From NCBI RefSeq assembly GCF_001618175.1, contig NZ_LPXN01000090.1, forward strand, positions 1-49,387: a stretch of 49,387 nt of DNA, in the 5' to 3' direction. This DNA comes from Oceanibaculum pacificum (lineage in GTDB: Bacteria; Pseudomonadota; Alphaproteobacteria; Oceanibaculales; Oceanibaculaceae). Below, in pieces: positions 29,496-39,381 of this stretch. A program made the position numbers and the translations under genes. The notes under the pieces are model-generated. The model was not told where the DNA came from and did not search any database. It was given only the letters and a program-made list of their open reading frames with translations. The stretch's first letter is position 1, and the number at the start of each line of letters is the position of its first letter.

Positions 29496-31295
29496 TTAGC
29501 GGGTGTGGCCGATTGCCGGCTGCACCGGGGCTTGCAGCGGCGCGGGCGCGCTGCCGGCGGCCAGCCAGGGCTGCAGGCCGGCCAGCAGCCGGGTCAGGGT
29601 CTGGACCTGTGTGAGGACGCCGAAAAAGCCGCCGCCGCCACGCATCGTTTCCATCAGCGCATCCAGCGGCTTGCGGCGGGGCGGGAAGGGCAGTAGCTGC
29701 AGCGCGGCCTGCGGCTCCAGGCTCAGCGCCTCGCGCAGGGCTTCCAGCGCCATGTGATAGCCGCCCAGATCGTCGATCAGCCCCATTGCCTGCGCATCCG
29801 TGCCCGACCAGACGCGGCCGCGCGCCGCCCGGTCGATCGCGGCGTCGTCCAGGCCGCGCGCCGCCGCCGCCTTGCCGGAGAAATCGGCATAGATGCGGTC
29901 GAGCTGGGCGTTCATGCGCTGCGCGCCTGCATAGTCAAACGGCTCGATCGGGCTGTAGAGCCGGGCATTCGCGCCGACCGAGATGGCGTCATGGCCGATC
30001 CCCAGCTTCTCCAGCAAGCCGGCGACCACCACCTTGCCGCCGGCGACGCCGATGGAGCCGGTGATGCTGGTCGGCTGGGCGATGATGCGGTCCGCGCCCA
30101 TGGCGATGAAATAGCCGCCCGACGCGGCCACGTCGCCCATCCAGGCCACCACCGGCTTGCCGGCGGCCTTGGCGCGCTCCACCGCGTGCAGGATGCTGTC
30201 CGAGGCGATGTAGGAGCCGCCGGGGCTGTCCACGCGCAACAGGATCGCCTCGATCTCCGGATCGGCGATGGCGGCCTCAATGGCGCGCACGATGCGGGCG
30301 CTGGAGGCGACCTCCGGCATCAGATTGCTGGCCTCTGCCTGGCGCACAATGGGGCCGGCGCCGACGATCAGGGCCACATCCGTGGCCGCGCCGTCATAGG
30401 CGGGCATGGCGCTGGCGTAGCGGGTGAGGGGAACCGGCACAGCCTGTTCGCCGGCGCGGGCCAGCACGGCGCCGCGGGCGGTGTCGATATAGGCCAGCCG
30501 GTCGACCAGCTTGCCCGCCAGCGCATCCTCCGCCGATAGCGGCGCGCGGTCGATCAGCGCGCGCAGCGCCGCGGCGTCGATGCCGCGAGCGTCGGCGATA
30601 TCCGCCACCATGCGGTCGAACAGCGACTGCACGAGCTGCTGGTAATTCTCGCGCACCGGCGCGCTCATCTGCTCGCGCGCCAGCATTTCTATGACGCCCT
30701 TATATTCGTGCCGCTGAAACATCTGCGGTTCGACGCCGATCTCGCTCAGGGCCTGGCGGAAGAACAGGAACTCCAGCGAAATGCCGGTCAGCCCCAGATC
30801 GCCGGAAGGCTGCAGCCAGATTTCGTCGAAGGCGGTGGCGAGGTAATAGGCGGCGCTGGCCGCGCCCGCCTCGCCGAACGTGTCGGCAAAGGCGATGGCG
30901 GGCTTGCCGGCGGCACGGAAGCGCTGCACCGCCTCGCGCAGCTCCTGCGCTTCGGCCTGCCCCATCTCGGCGTGGCTGAGGTCGGCATACAGCGCGCCGA
31001 CGCGGTGGTCGCGCGCGGCGCGGTCGATGGCCTGCAGCGTCTCCACCAGGGTCGGCTGGCCGTTGAAGCCGGAAGCGATGCTGCTGAACGGATCGTCGGA
31101 GGCAGTCTCGGCCAGCGGGCCGGTCAGCGTCATCGACAGCACCATGCGCTCCGGCAGATCGGTCTCGCGCCATTGTTCCGGCAGCTCCGGGGTCAGCCGG
31201 TCGATGGCGTAATAAATCCCGCCGAACAGGATAAGCGCCGCCACCCCGAACAGGGCCAGCAGGCCGACGATCAGGCGACGCAGCCAGGTCAACAT
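29496..31295 (-). CDS. sppA: Signal peptide peptidase SppA, long (67K) form
   Basis: A 599-residue inner-membrane serine protease that degrades cleaved signal peptides. An N-terminal membrane helix (about 8-30) precedes two tandem ClpP-like domains, as in the long enterobacterial form. The catalytic lysine is probably K199 in HEYKGVIE, in the first domain, and the serine S392 in MGDVAASGGYF, in the second. RVDSPGGS (354-361) is conserved. It is the last gene of the fabI-aroC-sppA run, 4 nt after the aroC stop. Confidence 0.93.
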   Translation of the reverse strand: MLTWLRRLIVGLLALFGVAALILFGGIYYAIDRLTPELPEQWRETDLPERMVLSMTLTGPLAETASDDPFSSIASGFNGQPTLVETLQAIDRAARDHRVGALYADLSHAEMGQAEAQELREAVQRFRAAGKPAIAFADTFGEAGAASAAYYLATAFDEIWLQPSGDLGLTGISLEFLFFRQALSEIGVEPQMFQRHEYKGVIEMLAREQMSAPVRENYQQLVQSLFDRMVADIADARGIDAAALRALIDRAPLSAEDALAGKLVDRLAYIDTARGAVLARAGEQAVPVPLTRYASAMPAYDGAATDVALIVGAGPIVRQAEASNLMPEVASSARIVRAIEAAIADPEIEAILLRVDSPGGSYIASDSILHAVERAKAAGKPVVAWMGDVAASGGYFIAMGADRIIAQPTSITGSIGVAGGKVVVAGLLEKLGIGHDAISVGANARLYSPIEPFDYAGAQRMNAQLDRIYADFSGKAAAARGLDDAAIDRAARGRVWSGTDAQAMGLIDDLGGYHMALEALREALSLEPQAALQLLPFPPRRKPLDALMETMRGGGGFFGVLTQVQTLTRLLAGLQPWLAAGSAPAPLQAPVQPAIGHTR

Positions 31296-31299
31296 GGGA

Positions 31300-32388
31300 T
31301 CACAATGCTCCGGTCAGGCCGCGCTGGCGCAGCACATGGTCGGCCAGGACGAGGGCCATCATCGCTTCGCCCACCGGCACCGCGCGGATGCCGACGCAGG
31401 GATCGTGGCGGCCCTTGGTGCGCACCTCGATCTCGCGGTTGTAGCGGTCGACCGAGCGGCGCGGGCTGAGGATGGAGCTGGTCGGCTTCACCGCAAAGCG
31501 CACGACGATATCCTGCCCAGTGGAAATGCCGCCCAGGATGCCCCCGGCCTTGTTCGACAGGAACTCGACCTTGTTGCCGGCGCTGCGCATCTCGTCGGCA
31601 TTCTCCTCGCCGGTCAGCGCCGCCGCCTCGAAGCCGGCGCCGATCTCCACGCCCTTCACGGCGTTGATCGACATCATGGCGCGCGCCAGGTCGCTATCCA
31701 GCTTGTCGTAGATCGGCTCGCCCAGCCCGGCGGGGAAGCCGCTGGCGACCACCTCGATCACCGCGCCGCAGGAGGAGCCGGATTTGCGGATGCCGTCGAG
31801 ATAGGCGGCCCAGTCGCCGGCCGCCTTGGCATCGGGGCACCAGAAGGGGTTGTTCTCGGTCTCGGCCCAGTCCCAGCTTTCGCGCTCGATCCGGTGCGGG
31901 CCCATCTGCACGAGCGCGCCGCGGATCGAGATGGCGTCGCCCAGCACATGGCGCAGCATCTTGCGCGCCACGCCGCCGGCCGCCACCCGCATCGCCGTTT
32001 CGCGCGCCGAGGATCGCCCGCCGCCGCGATAATCCCGGATGCCGTATTTCGCCTGATAGGTGAAATCCGCATGACCGGGGCGGTACTGGTCGGCGATCTC
32101 GGAATAATCCTTCGAGCGCTGGTCGACATTCTCGACGATCAGCCCGATGGGGGTGCCGGTCGTCTGCCCGTCGAACACGCCGGAGACGATCTTCACCTGG
32201 TCCGGCTCCTGGCGCTGGGTGGTGTAGCGCGACTGGCCCGGCCGGCGACGATCGAGCCAGAGTTGCAGATCGTCCTCGGACAGCGGGATCAGCGGCGGCA
32301 CGCCATCGACCACGCAGCCGATGGACGGGCCGTGGCTCTCGCCCCAGGTGGTGAAGCGGAACGCCGTGCCGAAGCTGTTGCCGGCCAT
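31300..32388 (-). CDS. aroC: Chorismate synthase
   Basis: FMN-dependent last step of the shikimate pathway, EPSP to chorismate. 362 residues from the ATG at 32388, the family length. Motifs are [18 protein letters not shown] (3-20), the conserved arginine segment [34 protein letters not shown], and [15 protein letters not shown] near the end. A longer in-frame extension upstream overlaps fabI and is Arg-rich noise. It begins 2 nt after the fabI stop. Confidence 0.96.
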   Translation of the reverse strand: MAGNSFGTAFRFTTWGESHGPSIGCVVDGVPPLIPLSEDDLQLWLDRRRPGQSRYTTQRQEPDQVKIVSGVFDGQTTGTPIGLIVENVDQRSKDYSEIADQYRPGHADFTYQAKYGIRDYRGGGRSSARETAMRVAAGGVARKMLRHVLGDAISIRGALVQMGPHRIERESWDWAETENNPFWCPDAKAAGDWAAYLDGIRKSGSSCGAVIEVVASGFPAGLGEPIYDKLDSDLARAMMSINAVKGVEIGAGFEAAALTGEENADEMRSAGNKVEFLSNKAGGILGGISTGQDIVVRFAVKPTSSILSPRRSVDRYNREIEVRTKGRHDPCVGIRAVPVGEAMMALVLADHVLRQRGLTGAL

Positions 32389-32390
32389 CG

Positions 32391-33203
32391 TCAGACGACG
32401 GAGATATCGGGCGCGTCGACAGCCTTCATGCCGACGACGTGATAGCCGCAATCGACATGGTGCACTTCGCCGGTTACGCCGGTCGAGAGATCGCTGATCA
32501 GATAGAGCGCGGAACCGCCGACATCCTCCAGCGTCACATTGCGCTTCAGCGGGGAATTGTACTGGTTCCACTTCAGGATATAGCGGAAATCGCCGATGCC
32601 GGAGGCGGCCAGCGTCTTGATCGGGCCGGCCGAGATGCCGTTCACCCGGATGCCCCGGTCGCCCAGATCGACGGCGAGGTAGCGGATGCTGGCTTCCAGC
32701 GCCGCCTTGGCCACGCCCATCACGTTGTAATGCGGCATGACGCGTTCCGCGCCGTAATAAGTCAGCGTCAGCAGGCTGCCGCCATCATTCATCATCGGTA
32801 CCGCGCGCTGCGCCACGGCGGTGAAGGAATAGCAGGAAATATCCAGCGTATTCAGGAAGTTGTCGCGCGTCGTGTCGAGATACTTGCCCTTCAGCTGGTC
32901 CTTGTCGGAATAGGCGACGGCATGGACGATGAAGTCCAGCGTGCCCCAGGCCGATTTCAGCGCCTCGAAGGTCGCGTCGATGCTGGCCTCGTCGGTCACG
33001 TCGCAAGGCAGCAGCAGGCTGGAGCCGATGGAGGCGGCCAGCGGCTCGACCCGCTTCTTCAGCGCGTCGCCCTGATAGGTGAACGCCATCTCGGCGCCAT
33101 GCGCCGCCAACGTGCGCGCGATGCCCCAGGCGATCGAGCGATCATTCGCGACACCCATTACCAGGCCGCGCTTGCCGGCCATCAATGGCGTGGCGTTCGT
33201 CAT
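32391..33203 (-). CDS. fabI: Enoyl-[acyl-carrier-protein] reductase (NADH)
   Basis: Last reduction of each fatty-acid elongation cycle and the target of triclosan and isoniazid-type inhibitors in other bacteria. 270 residues. The catalytic pair is Y159 and K166 (Y-x6-K in YNVMGVAK), and the nucleotide loop is [13 protein letters not shown] (17-29). [13 protein letters not shown] follows, as in FabI. I chose the ATG at 33203; a TTG three codons upstream is possible. A promoter candidate lies upstream, so it may start the fabI-aroC-sppA transcript. Confidence 0.95.
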   Translation of the reverse strand: MTNATPLMAGKRGLVMGVANDRSIAWGIARTLAAHGAEMAFTYQGDALKKRVEPLAASIGSSLLLPCDVTDEASIDATFEALKSAWGTLDFIVHAVAYSDKDQLKGKYLDTTRDNFLNTLDISCYSFTAVAQRAVPMMNDGGSLLTLTYYGAERVMPHYNVMGVAKAALEASIRYLAVDLGDRGIRVNGISAGPIKTLAASGIGDFRYILKWNQYNSPLKRNVTLEDVGGSALYLISDLSTGVTGEVHHVDCGYHVVGMKAVDAPDISVV

Positions 33204-33242
33204 CAGTTCCAACTCACGTATTACGGGCGAAAAAGGCTGCGC

Positions 33243-33272
33243 ATCCTACACGAAACCGTAAAGCGGGGTAAA
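33243..33272 (-). promoter_or_regulatory. Candidate promoter of fabI-aroC-sppA
   Basis: Minus strand: -35 TTTACC (33272-33267), 18-bp spacer, -10 TAGGAT (33248-33243). The -10 sequence is the same as in the pentapeptide gene A candidate. Visual call only. Confidence 0.35.
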
Positions 33273-33301
33273 GCGATGGCAACCGCGTGGCTGCAATCCG
33301 C

Positions 33302-34306
33302 TTACTCCATGCCGGCCGCCTTGCGGGGATTGTAGCTGTTCTTCGGCTGCCAGCGGGCGAGGAAGTCGGTCAGCTCGCGGTCGGGCGGGTCGGGCAGCAT
33401 GATGCGCAGGGTGACGTATTGATCGCCATGGGTGGCGGATTTGGAATCGTGGATGCCCTTGCCCTTCAGGCGCATCTTGGTGCCGCCGCTGGCGCCGGGG
33501 GGAATTTTCAACTGCACCCGGCCATGAATCGTGGGCACCGGGATCGACGCGCCCATCACCGCCTCCTGCAGGGTTACCGGCAGGTCGAGATGGATGTTCA
33601 TGTCCACGCGCTCGAAATAGGGGTGCGGCTTTACCGTCACCTCGACATAGGCGTCGCCGGGCGGGCTGCCATGCGCGCCGGGGCGGCCCTGGCCCTTCAG
33701 ACGCAGCGTCTGGCCGCTCTGCGTGCCGGCCGGCACGGCGACGTCCAGCGTCTTGCCGTCGGGGAAGGTGACGCGCTTCTTAGCCCCGGCGGCGGCTTCC
33801 ACGAACTCGATGTCGAGCTTGTAGGTCAGGTCGGCGCCGCGCTGGCTGTCGCGCGTCTGGGTGCCGGCGCCGGCATTCGCCCCAGTGGCTCCCCCGGCGG
33901 CTCCCCCGGCGGTGCCGCCGGTGCGGGCGTCCTGTTCGGGATGGATGCCGGCGGCGCGGAAGAATTCGGCGAAGATATCCTCGGCCCGGCCGCCGCCGCC
34001 GAACGGTCCACGCTGGCTGGAGCCGCCGCTGCTGCGGGTGCCGGCGCGCGCGCCGCGATAGCCGCCGCGCGAGAAACGCCGCTCATTGCCCTCGGCGTCG
34101 AGATCGCCCCGGTCGTATTTCGCGCGGCGGTCGGCGTCGGACAATAGATTATAGGCGGTGTTGATTTCCTTGAACTGGCGCTCGACGTCCGGGTTATCCG
34201 CGTTCACGTCGGGATGGTATTTCTTCGCCAGCTTGCGGAAGGCCGCTTTGATCTCGGCCTGCGACGCGGTCGGCGCCACGCCCAGCACGTCATAAGGATC
34301 GCGCAT
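33302..34306 (-). CDS. DnaJ-class chaperone, CbpA-like (no zinc finger)
   Basis: 334 residues. The N-terminal J domain (1-66) has the HPD motif at 31-33, which stimulates DnaK. A Gly-rich linker (about 75-140) follows, including a low-complexity stretch of Gly/Ala/Thr. The C-terminal substrate domains follow without the CxxCxGxG zinc repeats of true DnaJ, so it is a CbpA-type co-chaperone. [19 protein letters not shown] starts the substrate domain. It lies 98 nt upstream of fabI on the same strand; the close upstream neighbour is a small lipoprotein gene. Confidence 0.9.
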   Translation of the reverse strand: MRDPYDVLGVAPTASQAEIKAAFRKLAKKYHPDVNADNPDVERQFKEINTAYNLLSDADRRAKYDRGDLDAEGNERRFSRGGYRGARAGTRSSGGSSQRGPFGGGGRAEDIFAEFFRAAGIHPEQDARTGGTAGGAAGGATGANAGAGTQTRDSQRGADLTYKLDIEFVEAAAGAKKRVTFPDGKTLDVAVPAGTQSGQTLRLKGQGRPGAHGSPPGDAYVEVTVKPHPYFERVDMNIHLDLPVTLQEAVMGASIPVPTIHGRVQLKIPPGASGGTKMRLKGKGIHDSKSATHGDQYVTLRIMLPDPPDRELTDFLARWQPKNSYNPRKAAGME

Positions 34307-34327
34307 GCTGCGTGGCGCCCCCGTTTC

Positions 34328-34798
34328 CTACTGTACCATCTTCCAGCTGCCGTCCGGCTGCCGGCAGGCGGTGCCATAGGCCCGCTCCGTCTGGCCGCCG
34401 ATATTCACGGTCTGCTGGAATTCGCGGCAATAGGCGCCGTCATTGGCGGTGCCGTCGCGCACCGGGATCACGGTGCCGGAATTGCCGGTGCCGGGATTGT
34501 TCCAGGCGATGGTCTGGCCGACCGGGGCGGCCTGCGCCTGATGCATCGCCGAGGTGGCCTTCTGCTTATCGACATCGTCCAGGCCGCGGCCGACCTCGCC
34601 ACCCAGGAACGCGCCGATCAGCGCGCCCGCGGCGGTTGTCGCCAGCCGGCCGGTGCCGCCGCCGAACTGCGCGCCGGCGACCGCGCCGCCAACGCCGCCC
34701 AGCACGCTGCCGACGGTCTGCTTGGTGCCGTAATTGCTGTTCTCGCACGCCGCCAGGGCGAACAGGGCGGCCATGGCGATAATTGTCTTCCTAAGCAT
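34328..34798 (-). CDS. Glycine-zipper lipoprotein, 17-kDa surface antigen type
   Basis: 156 residues. The signal peptide ends in a lipobox (FALAAC, Cys18). A glycine-zipper region follows (GSVLGGVGGAVAGAQFGGG and GALIGAFLGGEVGRGLD), as in the Rickettsia 17-kDa antigen and OmpA-like small lipoproteins. The C-terminal part (TVIPVRDG, YCREFQQTVNIGGQ, YGTACRQPDGSWK) is the standard OM 17-kDa ending with two cysteines. Probably an outer-membrane structural lipoprotein. The start was chosen at the signal peptide. Confidence 0.88.
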   Translation of the reverse strand: MLRKTIIAMAALFALAACENSNYGTKQTVGSVLGGVGGAVAGAQFGGGTGRLATTAAGALIGAFLGGEVGRGLDDVDKQKATSAMHQAQAAPVGQTIAWNNPGTGNSGTVIPVRDGTANDGAYCREFQQTVNIGGQTERAYGTACRQPDGSWKMVQ

Positions 34799-34820
34799 GC
34801 TCTCGAACCTCGTTAGGCCT

Positions 34821-34878
34821 TCGATATGCGGCCAAGTCCAGATTTTGTGGAACGTGCGGTCCCGAACCGGCATATCGA
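34821..34878. repeat. 9-bp inverted repeat in divergent promoter region
   Basis: Arms TCGATATGC (34821-34829) and GCATATCGA (34870-34878), perfect, 40 bp apart, within the 213-bp gap between the lipoprotein gene (minus) and pdxH (plus). The arms could be two half-sites for a regulator, or a long hairpin in the lipoprotein leader RNA. Confidence 0.4.
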
Positions 34879-35011
34879 CACAAGATACTGCGGTAATCGC
34901 CCATGCCGAAAGCTCTTTTTGCACATCAGGCAATTGCCGTCGATGGCTGGACCCAGGGAACGCACATCATTAGCTTAGCGATCTCCCGCGGCGAAATTGA
35001 GGCGATATCAG

Positions 35012-35602
35012 ATGACCGAGGCTCCGTTCAGCGACCCCTTCGAGCGCTTTCAATCCTGGTTCGAGGAAGCCAAGCAGAAGGAGATCAACGATCCGAACGC
35101 GATGACCGTCGCCTCGGTCGATGCGTCCGGCCGCCCGTCGCTGCGCATGGTGCTACTGAAGGGCCATGACGAGCGCGGCTTCGTTTTCTTCACCAATTTC
35201 GAGAGCCGCAAGGGCCGCGAGCTGCTGGCCAACCCGCAGGCAGCCTTGCTGTTTCACTGGAAGTCGCTGCGCCGGCAGGTCCGCATCGAAGGGCCGGCCA
35301 GCCCGGTGAGCGAGGCGGAGGCGGACGAATATTATCACAGCCGGCCGCGCCAGAGTCAGATCGGCGCCTGGGCCTCGCAGCAATCCCGGCCGCTGGAAAG
35401 CCGTTTTGCGCTGGAGAAGGCGGTGGCGAAATACGCCGCCAAGCATCCGGTCGGCGAGATTCCCCGGCCGCCCTACTGGTCGGGATTCCGCATCGTTCCC
35501 GATTACTTCGAATTCTGGGAGGATAAGCCGTTCCGCCTGCATGACCGGCTGGTGTTCCAGCGGGCCGGCGGGAACTGGCGCACCGAGAAGCTGTTCCCTT
35601 AA
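35012..35602 (+). CDS. pdxH: Pyridoxamine/pyridoxine 5'-phosphate oxidase
   Basis: FMN-dependent oxidation of pyridoxamine or pyridoxine 5'-phosphate to PLP. 196 residues, normal. [24 protein letters not shown] is split here as [12 protein letters not shown] and [12 protein letters not shown]; both bind [16 protein letters not shown] and the C-terminal substrate segment [17 protein letters not shown] are typical. The ATG at 35012 has GAGG 9 nt upstream; an upstream TTG in frame is rejected. The CDF gene begins 32 nt downstream. Confidence 0.95.
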   Translation: MTEAPFSDPFERFQSWFEEAKQKEINDPNAMTVASVDASGRPSLRMVLLKGHDERGFVFFTNFESRKGRELLANPQAALLFHWKSLRRQVRIEGPASPVSEAEADEYYHSRPRQSQIGAWASQQSRPLESRFALEKAVAKYAAKHPVGEIPRPPYWSGFRIVPDYFEFWEDKPFRLHDRLVFQRAGGNWRTEKLFP

Positions 35603-35634
35603 TCGCCTATGGGGAGAACCCACCGGGGGAGGCG

Positions 35635-36540
35635 ATGGAGACGCGGAAACTGACGGGGCAGGAAGCCGGCCGGCTGATGCGGCGGGCGACGCGCTTTGCC
35701 GTGATCGCCGCCCTGATTCTTATTGTCGTCAAGTTCGCCGCCTGGCTGATGACCGATTCGGTGGCGCTGCTGTCCAGCCTGATCGATTCGGCGCTGGACG
35801 CCTTCGCCTCGCTGGTGAATTTGCTGGCGATCCGCCAGGCGCTGGTGCCGCCGGACCGCGAGCACCGCTTCGGCCATGGCAAGGCGGAGCCGCTGGCGGC
35901 GCTGGCGCAATCCGCCTTCATCACCGGGTCCGCGATCTTCCTGCTGATCGAGGCGGCGCGCCGGCTATGGCAGCCGCAACCGACGTCGCAGGAGGGCGTC
36001 GGCATCGCCGTCATGATGTTCTCCATCGCCGTGACCGTGGGGCTGGTGGCCTATCAGGCGCATGTCGTGCGGCGCACCAGCTCGCTCGCCATCACCGCCG
36101 ACAGCCTGCATTACAAGGGCGACCTGCTGATCAATGTCTCGATCATCGTGTCGCTGGTGTTGAGCGGCTGGTTCGGCGTCACCCTGGCGGACCCGGTCTT
36201 CGCGCTGGGCATCGCCGGCTATCTGATCTTCACCGCCTGGGGCATTCTGCGCGAGGCGCTGGACATGCTGATGGACCGCGAGCTTCCGGCCGACGAGCGG
36301 CAGGCGATCCTGGACATCGTCCGGCGCGAACCGGCGGTGCTGGGGGTGCATGATCTGCGCACCCGCTCGGCCGGGCAGCGCCGCTTCGTGCAGATGCATC
36401 TGGAACTGGACGGGGCGATGAGCCTGAAAGCCGCGCACGATATCGCCGATTCGGTGGAGGCGGCCGTGGAGGCGGCTTTTCCCGCCGCCGAGGTGATCGT
36501 GCATCAGGACCCGTTCGGCATTCCCGACAAGCCGCGATGA
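35635..36540 (+). CDS. fieF: FieF-like cation diffusion facilitator
   Basis: A 301-residue inner-membrane proton-coupled exporter of divalent metals (Fe, Zn, Cd in E. coli FieF/YiiP). Six membrane segments and a C-terminal cytoplasmic domain. The transport-site residues match FieF: D51 and D55 in LIDSALD, H159 and D163 in LHYKGD. HRFGHGKAEPLAALAQS (77-93) and VHDLRTRSAGQRRFVQMHLE are strongly FieF-like. The metal is not certain. It is followed by a kinase-like gene with a 4-nt overlap (ATGA). Confidence 0.9.
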   Translation: METRKLTGQEAGRLMRRATRFAVIAALILIVVKFAAWLMTDSVALLSSLIDSALDAFASLVNLLAIRQALVPPDREHRFGHGKAEPLAALAQSAFITGSAIFLLIEAARRLWQPQPTSQEGVGIAVMMFSIAVTVGLVAYQAHVVRRTSSLAITADSLHYKGDLLINVSIIVSLVLSGWFGVTLADPVFALGIAGYLIFTAWGILREALDMLMDRELPADERQAILDIVRREPAVLGVHDLRTRSAGQRRFVQMHLELDGAMSLKAAHDIADSVEAAVEAAFPAAEVIVHQDPFGIPDKPR

Positions 36541-38051
36541 GCAGTCTGGACGATATCCTCGCCTTCCTGGCCCAGCCGGAGACCTATGGCGTCGCCGGGC
36601 CGGTGGAGCGCCTGGAAACCCACAGCGCCTACGTCTTTTTGGCCGGCGAGCGGGCCTACAAGATCAAGAAGCGGGTCGATTTTCCCTACATGGATTTCTC
36701 GACGCTGGAGAAGCGCCGCGCGGCCTGCATGGCGGAGCTGGAGATCAACCGCCGCACCGCGCCGGATTTGTATCTGGCGGTGCAGCCGGTCACCGACGAC
36801 GGCGCGCTCCATCTGGGCGGCGCGGCGGCGGCGGCCGTCGAGTGGGTGGTCGTCATGCGCCGGTTTCCGCAGGAAGCGCTGTTCGACAGGCTGGCCGCCA
36901 GGGGCGCGCTGTCGCCAGAGCTGATGGACGGGCTGGCCGATGCGGTGGTGGCGCTGCACGAGGCGGCGGAGCGATCCGTCGAGCGTGGCGGCAAGGCCGC
37001 CTTCGGCCGCTATGTCGAGGGCAATGCGGCGGAGCTGGAGCGCGCCATCGGCGACGTGTTCGAGGCCAGGCCGGTGGCGCGGGCGAACCAGGGCTGCCGG
37101 GCGGCGCTTGAGCGGCTGGGCGACAGGCTCGACCAGCGCCGCGCCGCCGGGTGGGTGCGGCGCTGTCACGGCGATCTGCATCTGCGCAATATCTGCCTGA
37201 TCGACGGCGCGCCGACGCTGTTCGACGCCATTGAGTTCAACGAGGATTTCGCGGTCATCGACATCCTCTACGATCTCGCCTTCCTGCTGATGGACCTCGA
37301 CCATCGCGGCCTTGCCGGCCACGCCAACCGGCTGTTGAACCGCTATCTGTCGCATATCGGCTATGACGGGCTGGCGGCATTGCCCTTCATGATGGCCTGC
37401 CGCGCGATCATCCGCGCCCATGTGACCGGCCGGCTGGCGGAAGGTCAGGAAGATGGCGCGGCCGCCGCCGGGGAGGCGCGCGGCTATCTCGACCGGGCGC
37501 TGAGCTACCTGTCGCCGGCGCCGGCGCGGCTGATCGCGGTCGGGGGCATTTCCGGCAGCGGTAAATCGACCCTGGCCCGGGCGCTGGCGCCTTGCATCGG
37601 CGCGCCGCCCGGCGCCGTGGTGCTGCGCAGCGACGTGATCCGCAAGCGGCTTTATGGCGTGGCCGAGACGGAACGCCTGCCGGCGGCGGCCTATGAGTGG
37701 CAGGTGTCCGTGCGCGTCTTCGCCGAGATCGAGCGGCGGGCGGAGCAGGTGTTGCGGCAGGGGCACGCGGTCATCGCCGACGCGGTCTATGGCAATGACG
37801 GCCAGCGCGACGGCATCGCCGCGGTGGCCGGCCGGCTGGGCGTGCCGTTCGACGGCGTCTGGCTGGAAGCGCCGGCGGCGGTGCTGGAGCAGCGCGTCGA
37901 TGCCCGCCGGGGCGATGCCTCAGACGCCACGGCGGCGGTGGTGCGCGCCCAGCTTTCCGGCATCAGGCCGCCGCGCGACTGGCATCGCCTCGATTCCTCG
38001 GCCGGACCGGACTCGGCGCTGCGGGCGGCGCGGCAGGCGCTGGGCGCTTGA
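36537..38051 (+). CDS. APH-like / P-loop kinase fusion protein
   Basis: 504 residues. The N-terminal part (about 1-330) is an aminoglycoside-phosphotransferase-like fold: YKIKKRVDFPYMDFSTLEKR near 40-59, and RCHGDLHLRNICL with the catalytic-loop HGDLHLRN, then DAIEFNED. The C-terminal part (about 335-504) is a P-loop kinase with Walker A GISGSGKST. Such fusions (COG2187 plus COG0645) are widespread and commonly annotated as bifunctional aminoglycoside phosphotransferase/ATP-binding proteins; antibiotic resistance is not shown. It is coupled at both ends: ATGA with the CDF gene, and TTGA with the permease gene. Confidence 0.88.
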   Translation: MSSLDDILAFLAQPETYGVAGPVERLETHSAYVFLAGERAYKIKKRVDFPYMDFSTLEKRRAACMAELEINRRTAPDLYLAVQPVTDDGALHLGGAAAAAVEWVVVMRRFPQEALFDRLAARGALSPELMDGLADAVVALHEAAERSVERGGKAAFGRYVEGNAAELERAIGDVFEARPVARANQGCRAALERLGDRLDQRRAAGWVRRCHGDLHLRNICLIDGAPTLFDAIEFNEDFAVIDILYDLAFLLMDLDHRGLAGHANRLLNRYLSHIGYDGLAALPFMMACRAIIRAHVTGRLAEGQEDGAAAAGEARGYLDRALSYLSPAPARLIAVGGISGSGKSTLARALAPCIGAPPGAVVLRSDVIRKRLYGVAETERLPAAAYEWQVSVRVFAEIERRAEQVLRQGHAVIADAVYGNDGQRDGIAAVAGRLGVPFDGVWLEAPAAVLEQRVDARRGDASDATAAVVRAQLSGIRPPRDWHRLDSSAGPDSALRAARQALGA

Positions 38052-39367
38052 GGGGCCTTTCCCGCCTGTTGCTGGTCGGCGTGCTGGCGGCTTTGCTGTC
38101 GGGTTGCGGCGTCGACGTGACCCAGAGCATCCAGTGCGAAAGGCTGCTGAGCGCGCTGGAACCGGCCTATCCCGATATCGGCCCGATTGACTGGAGCGAA
38201 CCGGACGCCCCGCCGAACAGCATACGCGGCGATTATTACGTGGCGGGCGATCCCGCCCGGCATTGGATACGCTGCCAGTTTCGCGGCGCGCGGTTCGAGG
38301 AAGGGCGCTTCGACCTGGCCGGTGTGGCGAGCGACCGACAGGGCGTGCTGTCGCCGGTGCAGTTCCAGCTTCTGTTCCTGGCCTTGCGCCTCGACCCGCC
38401 GGAGCGCCGGTTGAGCGCGGCCCAGATACAGCGAACGGACGCGACTATCGATCGCTTCTATTTCCTCCAGCAGCTCGTGAACATGGCGACGCTGGCCTGC
38501 GTCTACGCGCTGCTGGCGGCGGGGTTTACCCTGGTCTATGGCATTATCGGCAAGATCAATTTCGCTTTCGGCGAGATGGCGATGCTGGGCGCCTATGTCT
38601 CGGTGATCGCCACCGTGCTGCTGGGATTGGCCGGCGCGCAGGAGCAGACGCTGGGGCTGCTGGCCGTGCTGGCGGCGGCGATGCTGGCGACCGGGGCCTA
38701 TGGCTGGGTCACCGACCGGCTGGTGTTCCGCCCGCTGCGCCGGCGCGACTCGCACGCGCCGCTGATCGCCGCCATCGGGCTGTCGATCTTCCTGCAGGAG
38801 GCGGTGCGGCTGCTGCAAGGCACGCGCGACCGCTGGGTGCAGCCGCTTTTCGGCGAGCGCTATCTGCTGGCCGATCCGGGCGGTTTTCCGGTCTATGCCA
38901 CGCTGCGGCAGATCATGGTGGTCGGTATGGCGGCGGTGCTGCTGGGCGGGCTGGCGCTGCTGATGCGCCGCAGCCGCTATGGCCGTCACTATGCCGCCTG
39001 CGCCGACGATCCGCGCATGGCGGCGCTGCTGGGCGTGAATGTCGACCGCACGGTGGCGTTCAGCTTCGCCATCGGGGCGGCGTTCGCGGCGGCCGGCGGG
39101 CTGGTGCTGGCGCTGTATTATGGCGGGGTGAACGCCTATATGGGCTTCCTGGTCGGCTTCAAGGCGCTGACCGCCGCCATCGTCGGCGGCATCGGCTCGG
39201 TGCCGGGGGCGATCCTGGGCGGATTGATCATTGCCGGCCTCGAGACCTTCTGGTCGGCCTATCTGACGGTCGCCTACAAGGAGGTGGCGATCTTCGCGCT
39301 GCTGGCGCTGACCCTGGCGCTGCGTCCGTCCGGTCTGCTGGGCCGGGATCGGGGGCGTGGGGATTAG
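38048..39367 (+). CDS. LivH-type ABC permease with lipoprotein-like N-terminal domain
   Basis: 439 residues. A signal-like N-terminus ends in a lipobox (LLSGC, Cys20). A polar segment of about 100 residues follows, with cysteines at 30 and 75, and then a complete branched-chain amino acid (LivH) permease from about 135. Permease hallmarks are GFTLVYGIIGKINFAFGEM and a cytoplasmic coupling segment (RYGRHYAACADDPRMAALLGV), then FKALTAAIVGGIGSVPGAILGG. LivM, LivF, LivG and a binding protein are absent here, so it is an orphan in this window. The start is TTG, overlapping the previous stop. A 13-bp minisatellite begins 15 nt after the stop. Confidence 0.85.
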   Translation: MRGLSRLLLVGVLAALLSGCGVDVTQSIQCERLLSALEPAYPDIGPIDWSEPDAPPNSIRGDYYVAGDPARHWIRCQFRGARFEEGRFDLAGVASDRQGVLSPVQFQLLFLALRLDPPERRLSAAQIQRTDATIDRFYFLQQLVNMATLACVYALLAAGFTLVYGIIGKINFAFGEMAMLGAYVSVIATVLLGLAGAQEQTLGLLAVLAAAMLATGAYGWVTDRLVFRPLRRRDSHAPLIAAIGLSIFLQEAVRLLQGTRDRWVQPLFGERYLLADPGGFPVYATLRQIMVVGMAAVLLGGLALLMRRSRYGRHYAACADDPRMAALLGVNVDRTVAFSFAIGAAFAAAGGLVLALYYGGVNAYMGFLVGFKALTAAIVGGIGSVPGAILGGLIIAGLETFWSAYLTVAYKEVAIFALLALTLALRPSGLLGRDRGRGD

Positions 39368-39381
39368 CCAAGGCTTCCAGC

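Noticed and set aside
36537-38051. Aminoglycoside resistance gene
   Set aside because: The APH-like fold is fused to a P-loop kinase, a widespread housekeeping-type combination with no resistance evidence.
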